A stretch of DNA of 64,000 bases. Origin: Streptomyces sp. SJL17-4 (GTDB taxonomy: Bacteria > Actinomycetota > Actinomycetes > Streptomycetales > Streptomycetaceae). Below are positions 34,812-43,509 of the stretch, piece after piece. The DNA lies in contig NZ_CP104578.1 in assembly GCF_036826855.1 (NCBI RefSeq), positions 2,480,001 through 2,544,000 on the forward strand, given 5' to 3'. The position numbers and the translations under genes were made by a program. The stretch's first letter is position 1. Each line of letters begins with the position of its first letter. Under the pieces are notes generated by a model. That model worked only from the letters and a program-made list of their open reading frames with translations. It searched no databases and was not told where the DNA came from.

Positions 34812-35992
34812 TGGCCCCGAGAGGGAATGTCCGCGGCCGGGGGGACGTACGCGGCCGGTGGGAGCGGGCCCGCACCTGGGGCGCGGCGAATCCATGGGCG
34901 GTGGACGTGGGGATCGCGCTGCTCGTCCAGGCGGCGATGACGATGCCGTTCGTGGTGCCGCGCGGGCCGGAACTCGAACCGGCGACCTGGGCGGCGTACG
35001 GACTGACCACGCTCACGGTGGTCCCGCTCGTCTGGCGGCGGCGTGCGCCCCTCGCCGTACTCCTCGCCATCCTGGCGACGAGCGCGCTGTACAAGCTGGC
35101 GCTCGAAGGGCCGGGGCAGCCGCTGCCGTACACCGGACTCGTCATCGTCTACACGATCGCGCTGCTCTCGCCGACGTGGAAACGGCTCGCGACGGCGGGG
35201 CTCCTGGTCGTCGCGGTGCCGGTCTCGGTGGGGCTCAACACCCGGACGGCCCGCGAACTGACCTTCTCGCTCTTCGTGTTCGCCGCGGCCTATGTCTTCG
35301 GCCGGCTCCAGGACGCCCGGCAGCGGGCGCACCTGATCGAGGCCGAGCGGGCCGCCGCGCGGGAACGGGCCCGGATCGCACGGGAGATGCACGACATCCT
35401 GTCGCACGCGGTGAGCCTGATGATCGTGCAGGCGGAGGCCGGACCGGTGGCGGTGCGGACGGCGCCGGAGCGCGCGGAGGCCGCGTTCGGCGCGATCTCG
35501 GAGACCGGCCGGGAGGCGATGACCCAGCTGCGGCAGATGCTGGGGCTGCTGCGGGAGGGGCCCGAGGGCGCGCCGCCCCGCGAGCCGCAGCCGGACCTCT
35601 CCGGGATCCCCTCGCTGGTGGAGCGGGTGAGGTCCGGCGGTCTGCTGGTGGAGTACACGACGGAGGGCGGGGTACGGGCGCTGCCCGCGGCGACCGGTGC
35701 GAGCGCCTACCGGATCGTGCAGGAGGCCCTGACGAACGTGGTCAAGCACGCGGGCGCGCGCCGGGCCGATGTCCGGCTCGCCCACGCGGACGGCGTCCTC
35801 CGGGTCACCGTCACGGACGATGGACGCGGCCCCGACGGAAGCACCGGCTCCGGCGGCCACGGCCTCACCGGCATCCGGGAGCGGGCCACCGCACACGGCG
35901 GGACGGTGACGGCCGGCCCGGGTCCGGGCGGCCGGGGGTTCGAGGTGCGGGTCCTGCTCCCCGTACCCTCCACGGCGGAGGTGGGCGGATGA
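34811..35992 (+). CDS. Two-component sensor histidine kinase (NarL/HisKA_3 type)
   Basis: A 393-residue kinase. Four to five hydrophobic segments lie in residues 25-160. A short helical linker leads to the HisKA_3 box AREMHDILSHAVSLMIV with phospho-acceptor His194, then a HATPase domain with EALTNVVKHAG and TDDGRG, GHGLTGIRERA. The sensed signal is unknown. It is the cognate partner of the response regulator whose start overlaps its stop as ATGA. Confidence 0.92.
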   Translation: MAPRGNVRGRGDVRGRWERARTWGAANPWAVDVGIALLVQAAMTMPFVVPRGPELEPATWAAYGLTTLTVVPLVWRRRAPLAVLLAILATSALYKLALEGPGQPLPYTGLVIVYTIALLSPTWKRLATAGLLVVAVPVSVGLNTRTARELTFSLFVFAAAYVFGRLQDARQRAHLIEAERAAARERARIAREMHDILSHAVSLMIVQAEAGPVAVRTAPERAEAAFGAISETGREAMTQLRQMLGLLREGPEGAPPREPQPDLSGIPSLVERVRSGGLLVEYTTEGGVRALPAATGASAYRIVQEALTNVVKHAGARRADVRLAHADGVLRVTVTDDGRGPDGSTGSGGHGLTGIRERATAHGGTVTAGPGPGGRGFEVRVLLPVPSTAEVGG

Positions 35993-36702
35993 CGACGATC
36001 CGGGTGGTGGTCGCGGACGACCAGGAACTGGTCCGCAGCGGCTTCGCGATGATCCTCGACGCGCAGCCGGACATCGAGGTCGTGGCGGAGGCCGGGGACG
36101 GGGCGGAGGCGATCGAGGCGGTGCGCCGGCACGCCCCGGACGTGGCGCTCCTCGACATCCGGATGCCCGGCACCGACGGCATCGAGGCCTGCCGGGCGAT
36201 CAGCGCGGGGACCGGCTGCCGGACGGTGATCCTGACGACCTTCGACACCGACGCGTATGTGTACGAGGCGCTGCACGCGGGCGCGAGCGGTTTCCTCCTC
36301 AAGGACGTGCGCCGGGACGATCTGGTGCACGCGGTACGGGTGGTGGCCGCGGGCGACTCGCTGCTCGCGCCGTCCGTGGCCCGCCGCCTGGTGGAGCAGT
36401 ACACGGCGGCCGGCCCGCGCAGGACCGCCCCGGACCCCCGGCTCGACGTGCTGACGGGCCGGGAGCGGGAGACGCTGCTGCTCCTCGCGCGCGGTCTCTC
36501 CAACGCGGAGATCGCGGCGGAGCTGGTGGTCAGCGACCACACGGTGAAGACGCACGTGGGGAACGTGCTCTCCAAGCTCGGCCTGCGGGACCGGATCCAG
36601 GCGGTGATCTGCGCGTACGAGACGGGTCTGGTCGCGGCGGGCTCTCCCCCGCCCGGGGGAGGCGAGGGGTCCCGCCCCTCCCCCGCGTCGGCGAGGAACT
36701 GA
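35989..36702 (+). CDS. Two-component response regulator, NarL/LuxR type
   Basis: A 237-residue protein. The receiver domain starts VVVADDQELVRSGF, the phospho-acceptor is Asp56 in ALLDIRMPG, and Lys in GFLLKDVRRDD completes the active site. The C-terminal LuxR helix-turn-helix is LTGRERETLLLLARGLSNAE followed by SDHTVKTHVGNVLSKLGLRD. It is translationally coupled to the kinase gene. The serine hydrolase gene downstream, 97 bases away, is a possible target. Confidence 0.93.
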   Translation: MTTIRVVVADDQELVRSGFAMILDAQPDIEVVAEAGDGAEAIEAVRRHAPDVALLDIRMPGTDGIEACRAISAGTGCRTVILTTFDTDAYVYEALHAGASGFLLKDVRRDDLVHAVRVVAAGDSLLAPSVARRLVEQYTAAGPRRTAPDPRLDVLTGRERETLLLLARGLSNAEIAAELVVSDHTVKTHVGNVLSKLGLRDRIQAVICAYETGLVAAGSPPPGGGEGSRPSPASARN

Positions 36703-36798
36703 CCGGCGGAAGACCGCCGGTGCGGGCGATCCGCCGATCGCCGCAGGTCAGCAGGATGGAGCCATCGAGAACAACGGCTCACACCACCGGAGTTGACC

Positions 36799-37968
36799 AT
36801 GAGGAAGTCCACCCGCACGCTGCTCGCCGCGGCGCTCGTCCTGGGGGTGGCGGCGGGCCCGGCGCTCACGCCGGCCTTCGCGACGCCCCCGGCCGCAGCG
36901 TCGACCACACGGCCGGTGAGCCCGGACCTGAGCACGGCGATCGCCGGACTGCCCCGCGCCGACGCCACGGCCGCGCTCGTCCGGGTCGGCGGCACCGAGG
37001 GTTCCTGGCAGGGCAGTTCGGGCGTCCACGACCTGACGACCGGCGCCCCGGCGGACCCGGCCGCCCGCTTCCGCGCCGGCTCGGTGACGAAGGTCTTCAC
37101 GGCCGCGACCGTCCTCCAGCTGGCCTCCGAGCGCCGGATCGACCTGGACCGCACGGCCCGCTCGTACCTTCCGGAGCTGATCCCCGGCCGGTACGCCACG
37201 GTGACCGTCCGCCAGCTCCTGAACCACACCCACGGCATCCCGGCCCCCGACCTGGCCGTCGGAGACACGGTGGAGGAGTGGTACGCCCACCGCTTCGACG
37301 TCCACAGCCCGGAGGCCATGGTCCGCTCGGCGACGGCGAAGCCGCGCGAGTTCCGGCCCGGCACCCAGCAGCACTACCTCAACATCGGGTACACGATCGC
37401 GGGTCTGATCGTGGAGCGGGTGACGGGCGACTCGTACGAGCGGCAGGTGGAGCGGCGGATCCTGCGCCCGCTGGGCCTGCGGGACACGTACCTCCCCGGT
37501 GAGGCCGCCGGGATCGCCGGGCCGTACAACCACGGCTACCAGACCATGCGGCTCGACGACGGGACGACGGGGCTGCGCGACGTCTCCGTCTGGGGGGTGA
37601 CGGACGGCTGGGCGGCCGGGGACATCATCTCGACCACGGCCGACCTGGAGCGGTTCACCCGGGCGCTGTTCGCGGGCCGGGTGGTGCGCGGGCCGCTCCT
37701 GGAGGAGATGTTCACCCTGCCGAAGGTGACGGACCTGAAGTCCGGCGCCCCGGCCGCGTACTCCGCCGGCCTGTCGATGAAGAAGCTCGGCGGCCGCGAG
37801 GTCTGGGGCAAGACCGGCGGCCGCTGGGGGTACAACGCGGCCATCGCCTCCACCCGCGGCGGCGAGCGCACCCTCGTCTACAGCGTCAACTCCACCGACG
37901 CGAAGGGCCAGGACATGAACCCGACCGCCCTGAACGTCATGGTGGCGGCGTACGGCCTGCCGGACTAG
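36799..37968 (+). CDS. Secreted serine hydrolase, beta-lactamase/D-alanyl-D-alanine carboxypeptidase family
   Basis: A 389-residue pre-protein with a signal peptide (LLAAALVLGVAAGPALTPAF, cleavage near residue 30). The class C beta-lactamase-like catalytic set is present: nucleophile Ser95 in SVTK, the YxN-type HYLNIGYTI, and a KTGG box in WGKTGGRWGY. Such enzymes act as DD-peptidases, esterases or beta-lactamase relatives outside the membrane. The ATG with GGAG 7 bases upstream is used. Its stop TAG overlaps the stop of the converging membrane-protein gene. Confidence 0.9.
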   Translation: MRKSTRTLLAAALVLGVAAGPALTPAFATPPAAASTTRPVSPDLSTAIAGLPRADATAALVRVGGTEGSWQGSSGVHDLTTGAPADPAARFRAGSVTKVFTAATVLQLASERRIDLDRTARSYLPELIPGRYATVTVRQLLNHTHGIPAPDLAVGDTVEEWYAHRFDVHSPEAMVRSATAKPREFRPGTQQHYLNIGYTIAGLIVERVTGDSYERQVERRILRPLGLRDTYLPGEAAGIAGPYNHGYQTMRLDDGTTGLRDVSVWGVTDGWAAGDIISTTADLERFTRALFAGRVVRGPLLEEMFTLPKVTDLKSGAPAAYSAGLSMKKLGGREVWGKTGGRWGYNAAIASTRGGERTLVYSVNSTDAKGQDMNPTALNVMVAAYGLPD

Positions 37969-38507
37969 ACGGTCACGGGCTCCGGCGCGACCGTCCCGGT
38001 CCCGGCCGCCTCGAGCCGCTTGATCATCCGGCGCACGTGGAGCAGCGGCAGGATCCCGATGACGCCGAAGGACATGTCGATGACCGACCACCAGAAGGGG
38101 ATGTCGCGGATCGGTCCGCAGATCAGGGCGAGCGGGATGATGCCGACGCAGGCGATCATGCCGAACTCGACGACCCAGATGTTGCGGACGGGGTCGCGGT
38201 AGGGGCCGTGGAAGGCGACCGCGATGACGAGGTGGGCGAAGGCCAGCCAGTCGTTGCCGTAGAGCAGGTACGGGGCCTGCTCGTCGGCGGCTTCGAGACC
38301 GCCCCGCACCCGGTCGATCCACTCGGCGAGGCCGGGGAGGAGCTCGGCCACGGGCGCCGCCCACCCGTCGAGCGAGGAGTCGAGCAGCCGGAGTTCGGTG
38401 ACGAGCGGGAACGCGGTGATCCCGCTCAGGACCAGGCAGACGACGAAGACGATCAGCCAGACGCGGATGCGCGTGAGAAGGGCTCTCGGCCCGTTCGAGT
38501 CGCTCAT
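37965..38507 (-). CDS. Hypothetical integral membrane protein
   Basis: A 180-residue protein with about four hydrophobic segments (IRVWLIVFVVCLVLSGITAF, LAFAHLVIAVAF, FGMIACVGIIPLALICG, FGVIGILPLLHV). No family name is recognised. It starts MSDSNGPRALL. A perfect 12-base palindrome lies 22 bases upstream of the start, suggesting control by a TetR-like repressor, none of which is adjacent. The stop codon overlaps that of the serine hydrolase gene in a shared CTAG. Confidence 0.75.
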   Translation of the reverse strand: MSDSNGPRALLTRIRVWLIVFVVCLVLSGITAFPLVTELRLLDSSLDGWAAPVAELLPGLAEWIDRVRGGLEAADEQAPYLLYGNDWLAFAHLVIAVAFHGPYRDPVRNIWVVEFGMIACVGIIPLALICGPIRDIPFWWSVIDMSFGVIGILPLLHVRRMIKRLEAAGTGTVAPEPVTV

Positions 38508-38528
38508 GAGGGCAGCGTACGCCCATCT

Positions 38529-38540
38529 TGAACGTGTTCA
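38529..38540. promoter_or_regulatory. Palindrome TGAACGTGTTCA, TetR-type operator candidate
   Basis: A perfect 12-base inverted repeat, 22 bases upstream of the start codon of the minus-strand membrane protein gene, in the position of a core promoter. TGAAC-n2-GTTCA sites are typical for TetR-family repressors in Streptomyces. The cognate protein is not identified. Confidence 0.5.
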
Positions 38541-38601
38541 GAAATGGGGGTCGGTTCCGTCGCCTCGGCTCACGGCCCACGGTCCCGGCCCCTCGCCCGA
38601 C

Positions 38602-39768
38602 TCACAGCCCCACGATCGCGTTCCACCTCTTCGTGAAGTCCTGCCGCTCCCGCGCGGTGATGTCCCGGGCGATCGCGAGCCGCCCGCGCATGTCCGCGTC
38701 CGGGAAGATCAGCGGGTCCTCCGCGAGCGCCACGAGTTCCTCGTCGCCGGAGTCCGCGAGGACCTGCTGCGCGGCCGGCACGGGACAGACGTAGTTGACC
38801 CAGGCGGCGAGTTCGGCGGCCACCTCGGGCTCGTAGTAGTAGTCGACGAGCTTCTCGGCGTTGGCCTTGTGGTGCGCGAGGTTGGGGATCACGAGGGACT
38901 CGGCCCACAGTTCGGCGCCCTCCTCGGGCACGACGAACTCGATGTCCGGGTTGTCGGCCTGGAGCTGGATGACATCGCCCGAGTAGGCCTGGCAGGCCAG
39001 CACGTCGCCGGTCGACAGGTCCTTGATGTAGTCGTTGCCGGTGAAGCGGCGGATGTGCCGGGTCTTCACGAGGCCCTCGACCTGCTCGCACAGGGCGTGG
39101 AAGTCGTCGCCGGTCCATCGGGTGACGTCGACGCCCCGGCCCATCATGAGCAGCGCGAAGGCCTCGTCGAGCCCGGACAGCAGGGTGACCTTGCCGCGCA
39201 GGTCGTCGGCCCACAGCTCCTGGGTGGAGCGGAGTTCCCGGCCCAGCTTCCGGCGGTTGTACGCGATGCCGGTGATCCCGGACTGCCAGGGGACGCTGTG
39301 CAGCCGGCCCGGGTCGAAGGCGGGCGAGCGGAGCTGCGGGTCGAGGTGCTCGGTGACGTTCGGCTGGGTGGCGCGGTTCATCTCCTGGGCCCAGCCGAGG
39401 CGGACGAAGCGGGCGGCCATCCAGTCGCTGACGACGATCAGGTCACGGCCGGTCTCCTGGCGGTTCATCAGGGACGGGCTGATCTTGCCGAAGAACTCGT
39501 CGTTGTCGTTGATCTCCTCGGTGTACCGGACGGAGATCCCGGTGCGCTTCCCGAAGGCGTCGAGGGTCGGGCGCTTCCTGGCGTCCTCGTCGTCGGTGTC
39601 GATGTAGAGCGGCCAGTTGGCGAAGTCGAGCGTCCGGTCCCCGGCGGAGAGGTCGCGGCCGGCCCGGTCGCCCTCGTCCACGTAGGCGGCGGGGACCCCG
39701 CATCCGACGGCGAGCAGGCTCGCGGCCCCGGCACCGCCGATGCCGCGCAGCAGGGACCGGCGGGACAT
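38602..39768 (-). CDS. PotD-like polyamine-binding lipoprotein (second copy)
   Basis: A 388-residue paralogue of the PotD at 27785. It starts MSRRSLLRGIGGAGAAS, with a twin-arginine motif (Arg3-Arg4) only three residues from the start and a lipobox ending at Cys23 (AVGC), so it lacks the long cytoplasmic tail of the first copy. The mature part keeps LDFANWPLYIDTDD, TGISVRYTEEINDNDEFFGK, RRFTGNDYIKDL and YYYEPEVAAELAAWVNYVCP. No permease or ATPase gene is adjacent. It follows the aminobutyraldehyde dehydrogenase gene on the same strand with a terminator between. It may deliver another polyamine to PotABC. Confidence 0.88.
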   Translation of the reverse strand: MSRRSLLRGIGGAGAASLLAVGCGVPAAYVDEGDRAGRDLSAGDRTLDFANWPLYIDTDDEDARKRPTLDAFGKRTGISVRYTEEINDNDEFFGKISPSLMNRQETGRDLIVVSDWMAARFVRLGWAQEMNRATQPNVTEHLDPQLRSPAFDPGRLHSVPWQSGITGIAYNRRKLGRELRSTQELWADDLRGKVTLLSGLDEAFALLMMGRGVDVTRWTGDDFHALCEQVEGLVKTRHIRRFTGNDYIKDLSTGDVLACQAYSGDVIQLQADNPDIEFVVPEEGAELWAESLVIPNLAHHKANAEKLVDYYYEPEVAAELAAWVNYVCPVPAAQQVLADSGDEELVALAEDPLIFPDADMRGRLAIARDITARERQDFTKRWNAIVGL

Positions 39769-39852
39769 GTTGTTCCTGGCTGTCGCTCTCACCCAGGCAG
39801 CATCGCGGCAGGTCACCGGGCGGGGCAATGGACGCTCCGTCGAGCGACGCGG

Positions 39853-39893
39853 CGCGGCCCCGACACCCTGTCGACCGGGGTGCCGGGGCCGCG
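39853..39893 (-). terminator. Terminator-like hairpin between aldehyde dehydrogenase and potD-like gene
   Basis: Arms CGCGGCCCCGACACCC (39853-39868) and GGGTGCCGGGGCCGCG (39878-39893) pair with one G-U type position and a 9-base loop, 19 bases after the stop of the dehydrogenase gene. Confidence 0.75.
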
Positions 39894-39911
39894 TGGCGTT
39901 CAGGCCGGGGT

Positions 39912-41348
39912 TCAGCCCAGGGAGGTCATGACGTGCTTGATGCGCGTGTAGTCCTCGAAGCCGTAGGCGGAGAGGTCCTTGCCGTAGCCGGACTTCTTGA
40001 AGCCGCCGTGGGGCATCTCGGCGACCAGCGGGATGTGGGTGTTGATCCACACGCAGCCGAAGTCGAGCGACTTGGACATGCGCATCGCGCGCGCGTGGTC
40101 CTTGGTCCAGACGGAGGAGGCGAGAGCGTACTCGACGCCGTTCGCGAACTCCAGGGCCTGCGCCTCGTCCGCGAAGGACTGGACGGTGATGACCGGGCCG
40201 AACACCTCGTTCTGCACGATCTCGTCGTCCTGCTTGAGGCCGGAGACGACGGTCGGGGCGTAGAAGTAGCCCTTGTCGCCGACCCGGTGGCCGCCGGCCT
40301 GGACCTTGGCGTGCGCCGGGAGGCGGTCGATGAAGCCGGTGACCTGCTTCAGCTGGTTGGCGTTGTTGAGCGGGCCGTAGAGCACGTCCTCGTCGTCCGG
40401 CTGACCGGTCTTGGTCTCGGAGGCGGCCTTGGCGAGCGCGGCCACGAACTCGTCGTGGATGGACTCGTGCACGAGGACGCGGGTGGCGGCCGTGCAGTCC
40501 TGGCCGGCGTTGAAGAAGCCGGCGACGGAGATGTCCTCGACGGCCTTGTCGATGTCGGTGTCCTCGAAGACCACGACCGGGGCCTTGCCGCCCAGCTCCA
40601 GGTGGACGCGCTTGACGTCCTTGGCCGCCGACTCGGCGACCTGCATGCCGGCACGTACGGAGCCGGTGATGGAGGCCATGGCGGGGGTCGGGTGCTCGAC
40701 CATCGCCTTGCCCGTCTCGCGGTCGCCGCAGACGACGTTGAAGACGCCCTTGGGGACGATCTGGCCGATGATCTCCGCCATCAGGACGGTCGACGCGGGG
40801 GTCGTGTCCGAGGGCTTGAGGACGACGGTGTTGCCCGCGGCGAGCGCCGGGGCGAACTTCCACACGGCCATCATCATCGGGTAGTTCCACGGCGCGACCT
40901 GGGCACAGACGCCCACGGGCTCGCGGCGGATGATGGAGGTCATGCCCTCCATGTACTCGCCGGCCGAGCGGCCCTCGAGCATCCGGGCGGCACCGGCGAA
41001 GAAGCGGATCTGGTCCACCATCGGCGGGATCTCTTCGCTCGCCGTGAGGGCGACGGGCTTTCCGGTGTTCTGGACCTCGGCGGCGATCAGGTCCTCGGCG
41101 CGCTCCTCGAAGGCGTCGGCGATCTTGAGGAGCACCTTCTGGCGCTCGGCCGGGGTGGTGTCACGCCAGGCGGGGAAGGCGGCCGCGGCGGCCTCCATCG
41201 CGGCGTCGACGTCAGCCTGGCCAGAGAGCGGGGAGGTGGCGTACACCTCGCCGGTGGCCGGGTTGACCACCTCGATGGTGCGGCCGTCGGCCGCGTCGCG
41301 GAACTCCCCGTTGATGTAGTTACGCAGCCGGCGCAGCTCGGTGGTCAC
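39912..41348 (-). CDS. Gamma-aminobutyraldehyde dehydrogenase-type aldehyde dehydrogenase
   Basis: A 478-residue enzyme. Segments VAPWNYPMMMAVWKFAP, ASITGSVRAGMQVAES, LELGGKAPVVVF and Cys285 in NAGQDCTAATRV place it with 4-aminobutyraldehyde dehydrogenases (PatD/Prr, KauB type), which turn 4-aminobutanal into GABA. Directly divergent are an Lrp regulator and a class III aminotransferase that could supply the aldehyde from putrescine, so the three genes probably form a transaminase route. It starts MTTELRRLRNYINGEF. It is a paralogue of the first gene of the pot operon. Confidence 0.88.
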   Translation of the reverse strand: MTTELRRLRNYINGEFRDAADGRTIEVVNPATGEVYATSPLSGQADVDAAMEAAAAAFPAWRDTTPAERQKVLLKIADAFEERAEDLIAAEVQNTGKPVALTASEEIPPMVDQIRFFAGAARMLEGRSAGEYMEGMTSIIRREPVGVCAQVAPWNYPMMMAVWKFAPALAAGNTVVLKPSDTTPASTVLMAEIIGQIVPKGVFNVVCGDRETGKAMVEHPTPAMASITGSVRAGMQVAESAAKDVKRVHLELGGKAPVVVFEDTDIDKAVEDISVAGFFNAGQDCTAATRVLVHESIHDEFVAALAKAASETKTGQPDDEDVLYGPLNNANQLKQVTGFIDRLPAHAKVQAGGHRVGDKGYFYAPTVVSGLKQDDEIVQNEVFGPVITVQSFADEAQALEFANGVEYALASSVWTKDHARAMRMSKSLDFGCVWINTHIPLVAEMPHGGFKKSGYGKDLSAYGFEDYTRIKHVMTSLG

Positions 41349-41553
41349 TTGCCACCCCTCCTGTCACGTTCTGTCGTCGCACGTCCTTGTGCGGTGTCCC
41401 GATGGGCGAGACACCTCAGCCTAGTCGCTCGGCTGACGCTTTCAACAGGCCCACCCCCCTCCAACTTCGGATTCCGTGAGATTCAAGTCCCTCGACAACG
41501 GATTTCATCACTCTGGGGTTGCAAGACCGACATTCTCGGTGCACAGTGAAGTC
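41349..41553. promoter_or_regulatory. Divergent promoter region, aldehyde dehydrogenase / Lrp regulator
   Basis: A 205-base spacer, less GC-rich than its flanks. It has GGATTCCGTGAGATTC and, further on, GGATTTCATC, loosely repeated sequences of the kind bound by Lrp proteins, but no clear consensus. It must control both the dehydrogenase gene and the Lrp-aminotransferase pair. Confidence 0.5.
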
Positions 41554-42045
41554 GTGGTCAGTCGAAGCACAGAACCCAGAACCGGAACCGGTTCGTCCCC
41601 GACGATCGACGCCGTCTCCCTGGCGATCATCGAACAGCTCCAGGAGGACGGTCGCCGTCCCTACGCGGCGATCGGCAAGGCCGTGGGCCTCTCCGAGGCA
41701 GCCGTGCGGCAGCGCGTCCAGAAGCTGCTCGATCAGGGCGTCATGCAGATCGTCGCCGTCACCGACCCGCTCACCGTGGGTTTCCGGCGGCAGGCGATGG
41801 TCGGCATCAACGTCGAGGGTGACCTGGATCCGGTTGCGGAAGCCCTGACGGCCATGGCCGAATGCGAGTACGTGGTGATGACCGCGGGCTCCTTCGACCT
41901 GATGGTGGAGGTCGTCTGTGAGGACGACGACCACCTGCTGGATGTGATCAACAAGCGCATCCGCACCCTCCCCGGCGTGCGCTCCACGGAGAGCTTCGTC
42001 TACCTCAAGCTCAAGAAGCAGACCTATATGTGGGGAACTCGATAA
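41554..42045 (+). CDS. Lrp/AsnC family transcriptional regulator
   Basis: A 163-residue regulator. The N-terminal HTH reads AVSLAIIEQLQEDGRRPYAA then LSEAAVRQRVQKLLDQG; the C-terminal RAM ligand domain contains VVMTAGSFDLMVEVVCED and ends VYLKLKKQTYMWGTR. The start is uncertain: a GTG at 41554 (VVSRSTEPRTG) is used, with another GTG at 41539. It stands head-to-head with an aldehyde dehydrogenase gene and 3 bases before the aminotransferase gene, so it probably senses an amino acid or amine and controls both. Confidence 0.9.
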   Translation: MVSRSTEPRTGTGSSPTIDAVSLAIIEQLQEDGRRPYAAIGKAVGLSEAAVRQRVQKLLDQGVMQIVAVTDPLTVGFRRQAMVGINVEGDLDPVAEALTAMAECEYVVMTAGSFDLMVEVVCEDDDHLLDVINKRIRTLPGVRSTESFVYLKLKKQTYMWGTR

Positions 42046-42047
42046 TC

Positions 42048-43409
42048 GTGACCCAGGACCTTTCCAAGACCGCGTACGACCACCTGTGGATGCACTTCAC
42101 CCGCATGTCCTCGTACGAGAACTCGCCCGTTCCCACCATCGTGCGTGGTGAGGGCACCTACATCTTCGACGACAAGGGCAAGCGCTACCTCGACGGTCTC
42201 GCGGGTCTCTTCGTGGTCAACGCCGGACACGGCCGCAAGGAACTGGCCGAGGTCGCGTACAAGCAGGCCCAGGAGCTCGCGTTCTTCCCCGTGTGGTCGT
42301 ACGCGCACCCCAAGGCCGTCGAGCTCGCCGAGCGTCTCGCCGACTACGCGCCGGGCGACCTGAACAAGGTCTTCTTCACCACCGGTGGCGGCGAGGCCGT
42401 CGAGACCGCGTGGAAGCTCGCCAAGCAGTACTTCAAGCTGCAGGGCAAGCACACCAAGTACAAGGTCATCTCGCGTGCGGTCGCCTACCACGGCACCCCG
42501 CAGGGCGCCCTGTCCATCACCGGCCTGCCGGCCCTCAAGGCCCCCTTCGAGCCGCTGGTCCCCGGCGCGCACAAGGTGCCGAACACCAACATCTACCGCG
42601 CCCCGATCCACGGCGACGACCCCGAGGCCTTCGGCCGCTGGGCCGCCGACCAGATCGAGCAGCAGATCCTCTTCGAGGGCCCCGAGACCGTCGCGGCCGT
42701 CTTCCTGGAGCCGGTGCAGAACGCCGGCGGCTGCTTCCCGCCGCCGCCCGGCTACTTCCAGCGCGTCCGCGAGATCTGCGACCAGTACGACGTGCTGCTC
42801 GTCTCCGACGAGACGATCTGCGCCTTCGGCCGCCTCGGCACGATGTTCGCCTGTGACAAGTTCGGCTACGTGCCGGACATGATCACCTGCGCCAAGGGCA
42901 TGACCTCGGGCTACTCCCCGATCGGCGCCTGCATCGTCTCCGACCGCATCGCGGAGCCCTTCTACAAGGGCGACAACACCTTCCTCCACGGCTACACCTT
43001 CGGTGGCCACCCGGTGTCGTCGGCGGTCGCCATCGCCAACCTCGACATCTTCGACAAGGAAGGCCTGAACCAGCACGTCCTCGACCAGGAGGGCAACTTC
43101 TTCGACACCCTGAAGAAGCTGCACGACCTCCCGATCGTCGGCGACGTCCGCGGCAACGGCTTCTTCTACGGCATCGAGCTCGTCAAGGACAAGGTCACCA
43201 AGGAGTCCTTCACGGACGAGGAGACCGAGCGCGTCCTCTACGGCTTCCTCTCGAAGGCGCTCTTCGAGAACGGTCTGTACTGCCGTGCCGACGACCGTGG
43301 CGACCCGGTCATCCAGCTCGCCCCGCCGCTGATCGCCGACCAGGGCACCTTCGACGAGATCGAAGGCATCCTGCGCTCGGTGCTCACCGAGGCCTGGACC
43401 AAGCTCTAG
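42048..43409 (+). CDS. Class III aminotransferase, putrescine/diamine:pyruvate type
   Basis: A 453-residue PLP enzyme. GGGEAVETAWKLAKQY binds the cofactor phosphate, VSDETICAFGRLGTMFA holds the ring-contact Asp, and Lys283 in TCAKGMTSGYSP is the Schiff-base lysine. The motifs match omega-amino acid and diamine:pyruvate aminotransferases (SpuC-like). With the divergent aminobutyraldehyde dehydrogenase it would convert putrescine to GABA. A GTG at 42048 preceded by GGGGA is used; a GTG at 42030 inside the Lrp gene is also possible. Confidence 0.87.
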   Translation: MTQDLSKTAYDHLWMHFTRMSSYENSPVPTIVRGEGTYIFDDKGKRYLDGLAGLFVVNAGHGRKELAEVAYKQAQELAFFPVWSYAHPKAVELAERLADYAPGDLNKVFFTTGGGEAVETAWKLAKQYFKLQGKHTKYKVISRAVAYHGTPQGALSITGLPALKAPFEPLVPGAHKVPNTNIYRAPIHGDDPEAFGRWAADQIEQQILFEGPETVAAVFLEPVQNAGGCFPPPPGYFQRVREICDQYDVLLVSDETICAFGRLGTMFACDKFGYVPDMITCAKGMTSGYSPIGACIVSDRIAEPFYKGDNTFLHGYTFGGHPVSSAVAIANLDIFDKEGLNQHVLDQEGNFFDTLKKLHDLPIVGDVRGNGFFYGIELVKDKVTKESFTDEETERVLYGFLSKALFENGLYCRADDRGDPVIQLAPPLIADQGTFDEIEGILRSVLTEAWTKL

Positions 43410-43462
43410 AGGTCCCCGCCGCGCGAGGCACACGACATCACGCCGCCCTCACGGCGTGACCC

Positions 43463-43509
43463 CGGCCCGGGCATGCCGCCATCCGAGTGGATGGCGGCGG
43501 CCCGGGCCG
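43463..43509 (+). terminator. Terminator of the Lrp-aminotransferase operon
   Basis: Inner 10-base arms GCCGCCATCC and GGATGGCGGC around loop GAGT, extended after a small bulge by outer 10-base arms CGGCCCGGGC and GCCCGGGCCG. It lies about 55 bases after the aminotransferase stop codon. Confidence 0.85.

Noticed and set aside
36799..37968. Antibiotic-resistance beta-lactamase
   Set aside because: The motifs fit the broad serine beta-lactamase-like hydrolase family, which in Streptomyces is mostly DD-peptidases and esterases; nothing indicates a true resistance enzyme.
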